A stretch of 58,263 bases of DNA from JAOZTV01 sp965371805 (lineage in GTDB: Bacteria; Acidobacteriota; Aminicenantia; UBA2199): positions 1-58,263 of the forward strand of contig CBDUZW010000023.1 of NCBI GenBank assembly GCA_965371805.1. Direction: 5' to 3'. The translations under genes and the position numbers were made by a program. The notes under the pieces are model-generated. The model saw only the letters and a list, made by a program, of their open reading frames with translations, ran no database searches and was not told where the DNA came from. Below, in pieces: positions 26,549 to 34,544 of the stretch. How positions within the stretch are numbered: position 1 is the stretch's first letter; each line of letters begins with the position of its first letter.

Positions 26549-28348
26549 ATGAAAAGGATTAAAGTAATTGCTTGTTTTGCTATGCTAGTGTTATTGATAG
26601 GAAGTTCAGAAAAGATATTCTCATCAAATATTTTTGAAGCAATAAAGAATAAAAATCTATCTGCTGTAAAGGTGATAGTAGAACAGGATAATAATTATCT
26701 GAAAAAATTGGATGAGAATAAATATACAGTCCTTCATCTGGCCAGCGAGCTTGGTCATTTAAAAATTGTCCGGTATTTAATAGAGAAAGGTGCTGAGATA
26801 AATAGTAAAAACCATCAGGAAAATACGCCTCTTCATCTGGCATCAATCAAAAAACATTTTCCTATAGTAAAATGTTTAGTGTTAAATGGAGCAGATGTAA
26901 ATATAAAAAATTTTCGTGGCAGGATTCCTGCTCTCGCTGCAATAATTACTTTTAGCAAATTTGAAATTATAGAATATTTGATAAATAAAGGATCAGATAT
27001 AAATACAGTAGATTTTCTTGAATCTACCCTTCTTTTAAGAGCCTGTTCAAGAAAATATCCAAAAATTGTAGATCTACTATTGAAAAAAAACATTAAACTG
27101 CCAATAGAAAAAAATAAAGTAAATCAATTAATTGCCTATTCTTTTTATATCGACCACCTGAGTCTTTTAAATTTATTATTAAAAAAAAACCCTCATATAA
27201 AACTTAAGGATAAGGAGAAATCTTTTGTATTAATGGCTGTTTCAAATGGTTCCATTCGAATGCTTAAATTATTAATTGAGAAAAAATTTAATCTTCAGGT
27301 TTTAAATATATACGGCAATTCAACTATACATCTGGCCGCTCAGGAAGGGTTTGTCCCCATTGTAAAAATTTTATTAGAGAATGAAATCAACATTAATATA
27401 AAAAATAAAATGGGGAAAACAGCCCTACATATTGCAAAAGAAAAAAACAAAAATGATATGATAGAGTTCCTGATTAAAAATGGTGCAGATCAGGCTCCGT
27501 ATGTTTTTCCTGTTTTAAAAGGTCCTTACCTCGGTCAGAAACCTCCTGTTGAAGAAGCGAAGGTTTTTGCTCTGGGTATTGTTTCAGTTGAAGGCCTTGA
27601 ACATAGTCCACCTGTTTTTTCCAGGGATGGTAGTCAGGTCTTCTGGGCATCAGAATATCCAACTTATATTATTGAGATGAGCTTAAAGAATGAAATTTGG
27701 ACTCAACCGAAAAAGATGCCATTTAATTCCGGTTTTGGAGATGGTGAACCTGTGTTTTCAAAAGATAATAATAAATTGTTTTTTCTTTCAAAAAGAACCA
27801 GGGATGGTAAATCTAAAGCTGATAGAGAGAGGATATGGTATGTCAAACGTGTGGGGAATTCCTGGTCAAGAGCAATTTGTCTCAATGATGATGCAAATTT
27901 ATATCCGATGCATTGGACGATATCAATAGATGATGAGGATTCAATATATTTTTCTTCAACTCATGCAAGTGGATATGGCAAGCATGATATTTATAAAATT
28001 AAAACAGTCAATGGAGAGTATCAAAAGCCTGTGAACCTTGGACCGGTCATTAACTCTAAACTGGTTCAAATAACACCATTTATTGCACCTGATCAAAGCT
28101 TTTTAATATATGCAATTATGGGACACTCCGAAGGTATGGGGTCATTAGATCTATTTGTCTCTTTTAAGAAAGCAGATGGAACTTGGAGTAAACCATCAAA
28201 TTTAGGCGAGTCGGTAAATTCCCCCGGGATGGAATTATGTCCTTCTGTATCTCCTGATGGAAAGTACCTGTTTTTTTTAGGTGGAGGCGATATCAACTGG
28301 GTTTCAACCGATATTATAAAAAAATTGAAATTAGTGATATCGAAGTAA
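26549..28348 (+). CDS. Exported ankyrin-repeat protein fused to a YLGQ PD40 propeller
   Basis: 599 residues. A signal peptide (CFAMLVLLIGSSEKIFS) is followed by about eight ankyrin repeats (residues 25-315; for example LHLASELGHLKIVRYLIEKGAEIN and LHIAKEKNKNDMIEFLIKNGAD). The family B domain begins near residue 325 with a variant motif (YLGQKPPVEEAKVFALGIVS) and ends in DINWVSTDIIKKL. Ankyrin repeats bind proteins, so this copy may recruit a partner to the propeller. ATG 26549 follows GGAGAG; an in-frame TTG at 26513 lies within the promoter and is rejected. It lies 54 bases before the alkylsulfatase-like gene, which is likely co-transcribed. Confidence 0.86.
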   Translation: MKRIKVIACFAMLVLLIGSSEKIFSSNIFEAIKNKNLSAVKVIVEQDNNYLKKLDENKYTVLHLASELGHLKIVRYLIEKGAEINSKNHQENTPLHLASIKKHFPIVKCLVLNGADVNIKNFRGRIPALAAIITFSKFEIIEYLINKGSDINTVDFLESTLLLRACSRKYPKIVDLLLKKNIKLPIEKNKVNQLIAYSFYIDHLSLLNLLLKKNPHIKLKDKEKSFVLMAVSNGSIRMLKLLIEKKFNLQVLNIYGNSTIHLAAQEGFVPIVKILLENEININIKNKMGKTALHIAKEKNKNDMIEFLIKNGADQAPYVFPVLKGPYLGQKPPVEEAKVFALGIVSVEGLEHSPPVFSRDGSQVFWASEYPTYIIEMSLKNEIWTQPKKMPFNSGFGDGEPVFSKDNNKLFFLSKRTRDGKSKADRERIWYVKRVGNSWSRAICLNDDANLYPMHWTISIDDEDSIYFSSTHASGYGKHDIYKIKTVNGEYQKPVNLGPVINSKLVQITPFIAPDQSFLIYAIMGHSEGMGSLDLFVSFKKADGTWSKPSNLGESVNSPGMELCPSVSPDGKYLFFLGGGDINWVSTDIIKKLKLVISK

Positions 28349-28402
28349 ATTTTTTAAAATTAAAAACTTTAATTTGAGAAAGTTAGTTTAAGGGAGAATG
28401 AG

Positions 28403-29740
28403 ATGAGAAAAATACCTCTTTTGGTAACAGTATTATCTATTATTTTCGTAATAAATGCACTGATATATCCTTCAGAGACAAGAAATCGATCGATTCTTGA
28501 ATCTCAATTTAAAAAAGAGCTAAAACAGATTAATCAAAACATATATGTTGCAATTGGATATGGTGCTTCAAATTCTACAATGATAATTGGTACAGATGGT
28601 ATTATCTTTGTTGATACAATGATGACGACTGAAGGGGCAGAGATTGCAATGTTAGATTTTAGGAAAATAAGCAACAAACCTGTTAAAGCAATTATTTACA
28701 CTCATAGTCATGGTGATCATAGGGGAGGAGCCAGTATTTTTGCTGGGAAATTCAATCCTGAAATTTATGCCCGTAAAGTTCCACCAACATCTCTCAAAGG
28801 ATATAATAAAATAGCCGGTATTGTAAAAAAAAGATCTAAAAGGCAATTTGGTTCCTTATTAACAGCAGATGAAAAGATTTCGGGAATTGCAAAAGTAAAT
28901 CGCCCCAGTCGTGGTGCTTATGACGGGATTCTTCAACCAACAATATTATTGGATGTAGATCGGAAAGATATAAATATATGCGGTGTAAATATGGAGTTGG
29001 GTGCGGCACCCGGTGAAACAGATGATCATTTATATGTGTGGGTTCCTGAGTCTAAAGTACTGATTTGTGGAGACAATTTCTACTATTCCTTTCCAAATTT
29101 ATATGCCATTCGGGGTGCACAATACAGAGATATAAATTTATGGATAAATAGTCTGGATAAACTCATTCATAAAGAAGCTGAGGTCTTGATCTCCGGTCAT
29201 GCCCGTCCAATTATTGGGAAAGACAAAGTAAGGGAAGTACTGACTAATTATAAAAAAGCATTGAGCTTTGTTTATGAAAAAACAATGGAAGGGATTAATA
29301 AGGGCTTTACACCTGATGAGCTGGTTGATTATGTCAGACTACCAAAATCCTTGAGCAAACTGGCTTATTTACAGGAATTCTATGGGGTAGTCGAATGGTC
29401 TGTTAGAGCAATTTATTCCGGTTATCTGGGTTGGTTTGATGGAAATCCTTCTAATCTTTTTCCATTGAGTCCTGTTGAAGAGTCTTTAAGAATGATACAA
29501 TTAATTGGTTCAAAAGAGCTGGTTATTGATAAAATTTCTAATTCTATTAATCAAGGAGAATTTCAGTGGGCTTGTCAATTATGCGATCATCTACTGAATA
29601 TTCATCCAGATTATATTCAGGCTAAAAAATTAAAGGCTAAAGCCTTATATGGTCTTGCTGATTTACAGATTAGCTCAAATGCCCGTCACTACTATTTGAC
29701 AGTTGCTAAGGAGCTTGATGGAAAACTAGAAAAACCTTGA
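28403..29740 (+). CDS. Exported alkylsulfatase-like metallo-beta-lactamase-fold hydrolase
   Basis: 445 residues with a signal peptide of about 23 residues. The zinc motif THSHGDHRGGA has His101, His103, Asp105 and His106. The segment APGETDDHLYVWVPESKVLICGDNFYY followed by FPNLYAIRG is characteristic of linear primary-alkylsulfatases (SdsA1/BDS1 group), and ISGHARPI carries a further ligand. The C-terminus contains the helical dimerisation region (QAKKLKAKALYGLADLQISSNARHYYL) but stops before the SCP2-like lipid-binding domain of the full-length enzymes. Predicted to cleave sulfate esters or similar outside the cytoplasm; the actual substrate is uncertain. GGGAG precedes ATG. Confidence 0.87.
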   Translation: MRKIPLLVTVLSIIFVINALIYPSETRNRSILESQFKKELKQINQNIYVAIGYGASNSTMIIGTDGIIFVDTMMTTEGAEIAMLDFRKISNKPVKAIIYTHSHGDHRGGASIFAGKFNPEIYARKVPPTSLKGYNKIAGIVKKRSKRQFGSLLTADEKISGIAKVNRPSRGAYDGILQPTILLDVDRKDINICGVNMELGAAPGETDDHLYVWVPESKVLICGDNFYYSFPNLYAIRGAQYRDINLWINSLDKLIHKEAEVLISGHARPIIGKDKVREVLTNYKKALSFVYEKTMEGINKGFTPDELVDYVRLPKSLSKLAYLQEFYGVVEWSVRAIYSGYLGWFDGNPSNLFPLSPVEESLRMIQLIGSKELVIDKISNSINQGEFQWACQLCDHLLNIHPDYIQAKKLKAKALYGLADLQISSNARHYYLTVAKELDGKLEKP

Positions 29741-29765
29741 GAAAAAAGTCCTATTTGAAAATTAG

Positions 29766-29806
29766 TACTTTTGTAACAAGCTTTATACTTTTTTATATAA
29801 TATAAT
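29766..29806 (+). promoter_or_regulatory. Activator-type promoter with GTAACAA half-site, copy 2
   Basis: TTAGTAC/TTTT/GTAACAA, a degenerate version of the repeat at 26463, is followed by AAGCTT at the -35 position (29778-29783), a 17-base spacer and TATAAT (29801-29806). The conserved block begins right after the stop codon of the alkylsulfatase-like gene. Confidence 0.58.
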
Positions 29807-29848
29807 ATTTGCCTGAGAACAACTCGAAAGGCAGTAAAGGGAGTTATT

Positions 29849-30799
29849 ATGATTAAAAAATTTATATTAATTGTTTTTGTTTTTGGATATATTTTTTTTG
29901 GAATAAACCATTCAAAAGAGATAACACTAGATCCTTTTTCAAAGTTTATTAATATTCAAGGTGATTATCTTGGACAATCCCCTCCGGGAATAACACCTGA
30001 ATTATTTACACCATTTTTACTGGATTATAAGAAACACCATATACATAGCTCTCCGGTTTTTTCTCCTAAGGGGGATGAGGTCTATTTTTCCCTTTATGTA
30101 GATGATTTGGATCCACAAAAAATGTTTTATTCAAAGATGGATAAAGACGGAATCTGGTCAAAACCAGTACTAGTTCCATTTTCTGGGAAATTTCATGAGG
30201 GTCATCCTTTGTTTTCTCCAGATGGGAAAAGATTGTATTTCTATTCAAAACACCCATTAAAAAATGGGGTAAAGATCCGCAAAGTATTTAATATCTGGTT
30301 TGTTGAAAAACAAAATGGCAATTGGAGTAAACCAAATCATTTAAATACTTCATTTCAAACTGAGTTGCTTAGCTATCCAAGTCATTTTGGAGCAGATGGT
30401 AGTCTGTTTTTTAAAGTGAATATAGAGAAAGAGGGCTTCAGATTATTTAAGGGTAATGTAATTGGCAAAAAGATATTTTCTGTAAAAAAAATGGAAAAAC
30501 CTGTCACGCTTGATCCAAAGGAAGAATATTTAATTTTTAATGTGCTTGATAAAGAAACAAAAAAACTTCGCTTTGACATAGCCTTTAAAAAAAAGGACGG
30601 CACATGGACAGAACCTATACCTATGGGTGACACTGTTAATAATAAGCAGTTTTCATCGAGATTTCCCGGATTCTCACATGATGGAAAATATTTTTTCTTC
30701 ACTAGTACCAGATCCGGATATGAAAGAATATATTGGGTTAGTAGAGAACTATTTGAGATTTATCACAAATCTCATTTAAAATTTATGAAGAAGCAATGA
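29849..30799 (+). CDS. Secreted YLGQ PD40 propeller protein, near-duplicate of 3573
   Basis: 316 residues, the same length as the copy at 3573 and very similar throughout, with no gaps needed. The signal peptide is followed by YLGQSPPG near residue 40 and the DYKKHHIHSS signature. Blades include FSPKGDEVYFSLY, FSPDGKRLYFYSK and FSHDGKYFFF, ending in IYWVS. Changes between the two copies are mostly conservative and spread evenly, which suggests both are functional. It has its own promoter of the GTAACAA type, so it is probably controlled differently from its twin, which sits behind a LuxR-type regulator. GGGAG precedes ATG. Confidence 0.86.
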   Translation: MIKKFILIVFVFGYIFFGINHSKEITLDPFSKFINIQGDYLGQSPPGITPELFTPFLLDYKKHHIHSSPVFSPKGDEVYFSLYVDDLDPQKMFYSKMDKDGIWSKPVLVPFSGKFHEGHPLFSPDGKRLYFYSKHPLKNGVKIRKVFNIWFVEKQNGNWSKPNHLNTSFQTELLSYPSHFGADGSLFFKVNIEKEGFRLFKGNVIGKKIFSVKKMEKPVTLDPKEEYLIFNVLDKETKKLRFDIAFKKKDGTWTEPIPMGDTVNNKQFSSRFPGFSHDGKYFFFTSTRSGYERIYWVSRELFEIYHKSHLKFMKKQ

Positions 30800-30866
30800 C
30801 TTTAGACCTAATTGCTCAGAAGGCTCATAAAGTTCTTGAAGAGTTTAAAATAAATTGGAGAAAATA

Positions 30867-32765
30867 ATGATCTTAAAAAAACAATCTTTCATCTTAGTAA
30901 TCATTTTACTACTTGTATTTCAAAACCTGGCAGGGCAGGAAATTTTTCAGGCCACAAAAAATGGTGATTTAGATAAAATAAAAAAAATGCTGGTAAAAGA
31001 ACCAGGGTTAATAAATTTTAAAGATGAACGAGGTGTGTCTACTCTGCATATAGCTGCAGAGAGTGGGCAATTGGGAATCATTAAGTTTTTGATTAAAAAT
31101 GGTCTTGATAAAGATATGCAAGATATTAATAAGATGACTCCCCTTATTTATGCATCCAGAAGCGGGAAGATTGACCTGGTAAAGTTCTTTGTTGAACTTG
31201 GTGCAAATATGAACCAGCAAACTCAAACTGGTCGTACTGCTTTACATTGGGCTGGAAAAAATAACCATCAACATGTTATGGAATTTTTATTTAAGAAAGG
31301 GGCAAATAAAGAGATTAAAGATTTAAGAGGAAGAACACCTCTGCTTGCCACTCTGCTGAAGAACGGGGATGCGGATACTTTTAAAATTTTCGTGAAGTAC
31401 GGGGCAAATTTAGAAGCAAAAATAAGACGGACCAGCGTCATTATTCAGGCAGCTAGAAATGGATACTCAGAAATTGTAAATATTTTACTGGAAAATAAAG
31501 TAAAAGTTGATAAAGAAAATAACAGTTTATTTTATTCATCAGTCAATAATGGATTATTTAAACTATTTAAGGTTTTTGTAAAAATGGGAATAGATTTTAA
31601 TTTAATGAAGAAAAATGGCTGGGATCTTTTGCATTCGGCAGCAAATGGGGGATCGGTAGAAATAACTGTGATCATTTTAAAAAAAGGATTTGATATAAAT
31701 AAACAGAATAGATTTGGCTGGACTCCTCTTCATTCTGCAGCTTATAGCGGACATTTGCAGATATTGGAAAAATTGATTGATAATGGAGCTGAAATAAATA
31801 AGAAAACCTTTAGCGGTAAAACAGCATACAATATGGCAGTTAAAAATGAATTTAAAGATATTGCGGAATTATTGAAATCAAAAGGTGCAAATATAAATAA
31901 GTTTCAACTATCGGTTGATAAAACCTCTTATCTGGGACAGAAAATACCTGGAAAAGAAGCAGAGTTATTTGCTGTGGACATTGTAGCTTCACACAGGGGA
32001 GAATCTAATTGTGTAGCCATATCTCTGGATGGTAAGGAGATTTTTTGGGATTCATATTTTGGAAAAAAATATGGAAGCAGAATTTTATACTCCGGTAAGA
32101 AGAAAAACATTTGGACTGTACCTGAATTTGCCTTCTTTTCAAAGCTTATTCAATATAATGATAGTACTCCTTTCTTCTCACCAAAAGGGGACAAATTGTT
32201 TTTTATTTCCAGACGGCCTTTAAACCCTAAGGATAAAGGGGAAAAAGAAAATATCTGGGTAATAAAAAGAGAAAAAAATGATTGGTCTAAACCTGAACCT
32301 GTAAGCGATCTTATAAACAGCAAGTCCCCTCATATGCAATTCTCTGTATCCAATAAGGACACTTTATTTTTTAATTCAAAGGATGGTGGTGGTCTGGGTA
32401 AAAGTGATCTCTATTATTCTAAATACGAAAATGGTAAATATTTAAAACCAATCAATATAGGAGCTCCTGTAAATTCAAAATTTACTGAATTTACTCCATA
32501 TATTGCACCGGATGAATCTTACCTGATCTTTTCAAGGGTTGGACAATCTGATGGAATAGGTGCATCGGATCTATATCTGAGTTTTTATGGGAAAAATGAA
32601 AAATGGAGTGAACCAATCAATATGAGAAATGCAGTTAATTCCAGAGGGTGGGAAACATGTCCGGTTGTTTCGCCAGACGGGAAATATCTGTTTTTTAACC
32701 GCAATTCTGATATCTACTGGATTTCCGCAAAAATAATTGAAGAGTTAAGGAAAAAGATGAAATAG
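30867..32765 (+). CDS. Exported ankyrin-repeat protein fused to a YLGQ PD40 propeller, second copy
   Basis: 632 residues: signal peptide to about residue 22 (QNLAGQE), then nine or ten ankyrin repeats (25-345; LHIAAESGQLGIIKFLIKNG, LHWAGKNNHQHVMEFLFKKGAN, LHSAAYSGHLQILEKLIDNGAEIN). YLGQKIPGKEAELFAVDIV near residue 354 is followed by the propeller (FSPKGDKLFFISRRP, SPDGKYLFFN) and the DIYWISAKIIEEL tail. The ankyrin part is more regular than in 26549. ATG 30867 is preferred because GGAG (30857-30860) is correctly spaced; a TTG at 30855 overlaps that site. It is co-transcribed with the propeller at 29849, from which it is 67 bases away. Confidence 0.87.
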   Translation: MILKKQSFILVIILLLVFQNLAGQEIFQATKNGDLDKIKKMLVKEPGLINFKDERGVSTLHIAAESGQLGIIKFLIKNGLDKDMQDINKMTPLIYASRSGKIDLVKFFVELGANMNQQTQTGRTALHWAGKNNHQHVMEFLFKKGANKEIKDLRGRTPLLATLLKNGDADTFKIFVKYGANLEAKIRRTSVIIQAARNGYSEIVNILLENKVKVDKENNSLFYSSVNNGLFKLFKVFVKMGIDFNLMKKNGWDLLHSAANGGSVEITVIILKKGFDINKQNRFGWTPLHSAAYSGHLQILEKLIDNGAEINKKTFSGKTAYNMAVKNEFKDIAELLKSKGANINKFQLSVDKTSYLGQKIPGKEAELFAVDIVASHRGESNCVAISLDGKEIFWDSYFGKKYGSRILYSGKKKNIWTVPEFAFFSKLIQYNDSTPFFSPKGDKLFFISRRPLNPKDKGEKENIWVIKREKNDWSKPEPVSDLINSKSPHMQFSVSNKDTLFFNSKDGGGLGKSDLYYSKYENGKYLKPINIGAPVNSKFTEFTPYIAPDESYLIFSRVGQSDGIGASDLYLSFYGKNEKWSEPINMRNAVNSRGWETCPVVSPDGKYLFFNRNSDIYWISAKIIEELRKKMK

Positions 32766-32779
32766 AGGAGAAATTGTTA

Positions 32780-32840
32780 TTGACTTGAAAAAATATTTTT
32801 CTTTATATACTATTGTGCTGCAAGTTTTAAATTACTTGCA
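32780..32840 (+). promoter_or_regulatory. Promoter and inverted repeat before the DUF2911 gene
   Basis: TTGACT (32780-32785), then TATATA (32804-32809) after 18 bases, or TATACT after 20. The inverted repeat TGCAAGT/ACTTGCA with an 8-base loop (32819-32840) lies in the presumed leader or overlaps the start site. Could be an operator or a leader hairpin. Confidence 0.4.
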
Positions 32841-32863
32841 AAAAAAATCGAGGGAGGGATTTT

Positions 32864-33853
32864 ATGAAAAATCAAAGTAAAAAAATTATGTTATGTGGGA
32901 TCATTATATTTGCTTTATTAGTTCCGGAACTTATAATGGCTCAGCTTCAAAATTTACCACAGGCTAGTCCTGCTGTTTCTATTACACAAGCTATTGGATC
33001 ATCAAAGGTAACTATAGATTATGGCAGTCCAAGAGTAAGGGGTAGAAAAATATGGGGAAATTTAGTTCCATATGGTCTCAAAAAACTTGGATTCGGGAAT
33101 AACAAACCTGCACCATGGAGAGCCGGGGCAAATAAAAACACAGTCTTTACAATTACTCATAATGCAAAAATAAACGGGAAATCTCTACCGGCAGGATCAT
33201 ACGGACTTCATATGATTCCCGGTGAAAAAGAGTGGATCATCATATTCTCAAAAAACTACACTTCCTGGGGCAGTTTTTTTTATGAGGATTCTGAAGATGC
33301 TTTAAGGGTAAAGGTTGTTCCAGAAGAGACAGAATTCAAAGAATGGCTTGTATATGGATTTGACAAATATACACTTAAATCTGCAGAAGCTTATTTACAC
33401 TGGGAAAAACTGAAGATTCCATTTCTTATTGAATTTGATACTAATAAGATCACAATGCAGAATATCAAGAACCAATTGAGATCAATGGCCGGTTTCAACT
33501 GGAGAGGTACCTATCAGGCTGCAATAAATTGTCTAATGACTAATTCAAATCTTGAGCAGGGACTTGTCTGGATAAATAAATCAATTTCCATGAATGAAAA
33601 TGCCAATAATGTAAATATGCTTGGATATCTTTTAATGGCTTTAAATAAAAAAGATCAAGCTATGAAAGTTTTTAAAGCAAATATAAAGAAATTTCCGAAA
33701 AACTGGAATCTATACGACAGTCTGGCAGAAAACCTTAATAAAATGGGAAAGCGAAAGGCATCAATTAAATGGTTTAAAATTGCATTGAAGAAAGCACCTA
33801 AACCACAAAAAAATCGGATTGAAAATATTTTATTAAAACTAAAGAAAAAATAA
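32864..33853 (+). CDS. Exported DUF2911 domain protein with TPR tail
   Basis: 329 residues. A signal peptide (IIFALLVPELIMAQ) is followed by the DUF2911 domain from about residue 28 to 190 (QASPAVSITQAIGSSKVTIDYGSPRVRGRKIWG, with GAWRAGANK-type PWRAGANKNT, LPAGSYGLHMIPGE). TPR-like helices fill the last 120 residues (NVNMLGYLLMALNKKDQAMKVFKANIKKFP). The domain is common in Bacteroidota and Acidobacteriota and has no settled function. It stands alone, with its own promoter and a very strong GAGGGAGG ribosome site, which suggests high expression. Confidence 0.86.
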   Translation: MKNQSKKIMLCGIIIFALLVPELIMAQLQNLPQASPAVSITQAIGSSKVTIDYGSPRVRGRKIWGNLVPYGLKKLGFGNNKPAPWRAGANKNTVFTITHNAKINGKSLPAGSYGLHMIPGEKEWIIIFSKNYTSWGSFFYEDSEDALRVKVVPEETEFKEWLVYGFDKYTLKSAEAYLHWEKLKIPFLIEFDTNKITMQNIKNQLRSMAGFNWRGTYQAAINCLMTNSNLEQGLVWINKSISMNENANNVNMLGYLLMALNKKDQAMKVFKANIKKFPKNWNLYDSLAENLNKMGKRKASIKWFKIALKKAPKPQKNRIENILLKLKKK

Positions 33854-33890
33854 TCTATTAAAAGTATAATTTTTATTTGAGGGGGAAATT

Positions 33891-34034
33891 ATGAAAGGGA
33901 AAATAATCTGGTTGATCTTTATAATTTTATCAATAGTTAATACCGGGTTATTTTCTGATGAATATGTTCGTTCAATTAAACAACTGACTTTTGAGGATTC
34001 TATTGATTATTATCCTTACTGGTCCCTGATATAA
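33891..34034 (+). pseudogene. 5' fragment of an exported TolB/PD40-type gene
   Basis: A 47-codon frame with GGGGG before ATG encodes a signal peptide (WLIFIILSIVNTGLFS) and then QLTFEDSIDYYPYWS, the usual first blade of PD40/TolB-like proteins. The next residues would normally be PDG, but a single missing C in CCCTGAT shifts the frame to a stop. Homology ends at about 34030, where an unrelated minus-strand remnant begins. This is a different propeller type from the YLGQ family. Confidence 0.6.
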
Positions 34035-34252
34035 CTGAATCTTGTTCCGGTCTCATTAGAGAGTAAAATAATTGTCAGATCATTTTCTTCCAACCGCGAT
34101 TCCATATCCGGATCCCACATTAGAATTAATATCTACATGAGGTGTAAACATGAGCTTTTTCTATTTTTCTAATAATAGAGTTCCTGCATTTAATGCTCTG
34201 TCCCATTTGAAAAGATCTTCCACAGTTGAAAACATCGATCCCGGACCTTTAT
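34031..34252 (-). pseudogene. Degraded C-terminal piece of a beta-lactamase-like serine hydrolase
   Basis: Read on the minus strand, this gives PGSMFSTVEDLFKWDRALNAGTLLLEK, then a stop, KKLMFTPHVDINSNVGSGYGIAVGRK, another stop, and in a shifted frame NDLTIILLSNETGTRF. This is the C-terminal layout of class C-like serine hydrolases (compare GSIYSTAADLWKWHKAL in the intact gene at 38737). The HTG-PGF segment is missing, and both ends are cut by other fragments. Confidence 0.65.
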
Positions 34253-34520
34253 GAGCCGTTGGATTTGCATATTTTGCTTTTTGTTGACATTTTTTTATGG
34301 AGAAGAGACTGGTAATGTTGATGGTAAATATTTAGGGCATAAATTACCCGGAAATATACCAATTGTTTTTGCTCCTGGAATTATTTCAACAAAACGGGAT
34401 GAAACAAGTGGTTTTTTTTCTCCAGATGGAAAGTATCTGTTTTTTACCAGGAGAAATGATATTTACTGGGTTAGTGGAGATTTTTTTAAAAATAAATTAA
34501 TTATGAATATATTGTTTTAA
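34251..34520 (+). pseudogene. Mini YLGQ-family gene with the propeller deleted
   Basis: 89 codons that keep a short hydrophobic N-terminus, the family motif (YLGHKLPGNIPIVFAPGIIST) and directly after it the final blade and tail (FFSPDGKYLFF ... DIYWVS). The four or five middle blades, about 200-250 residues, are absent in frame. It has no Shine-Dalgarno, and the first codons overlap the minus-strand remnant. Most likely a deletion derivative; it could still give a small secreted motif-plus-tail peptide. Confidence 0.6.
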
Positions 34521-34544
34521 TGTGGTACTATAAAGAATAAAACA

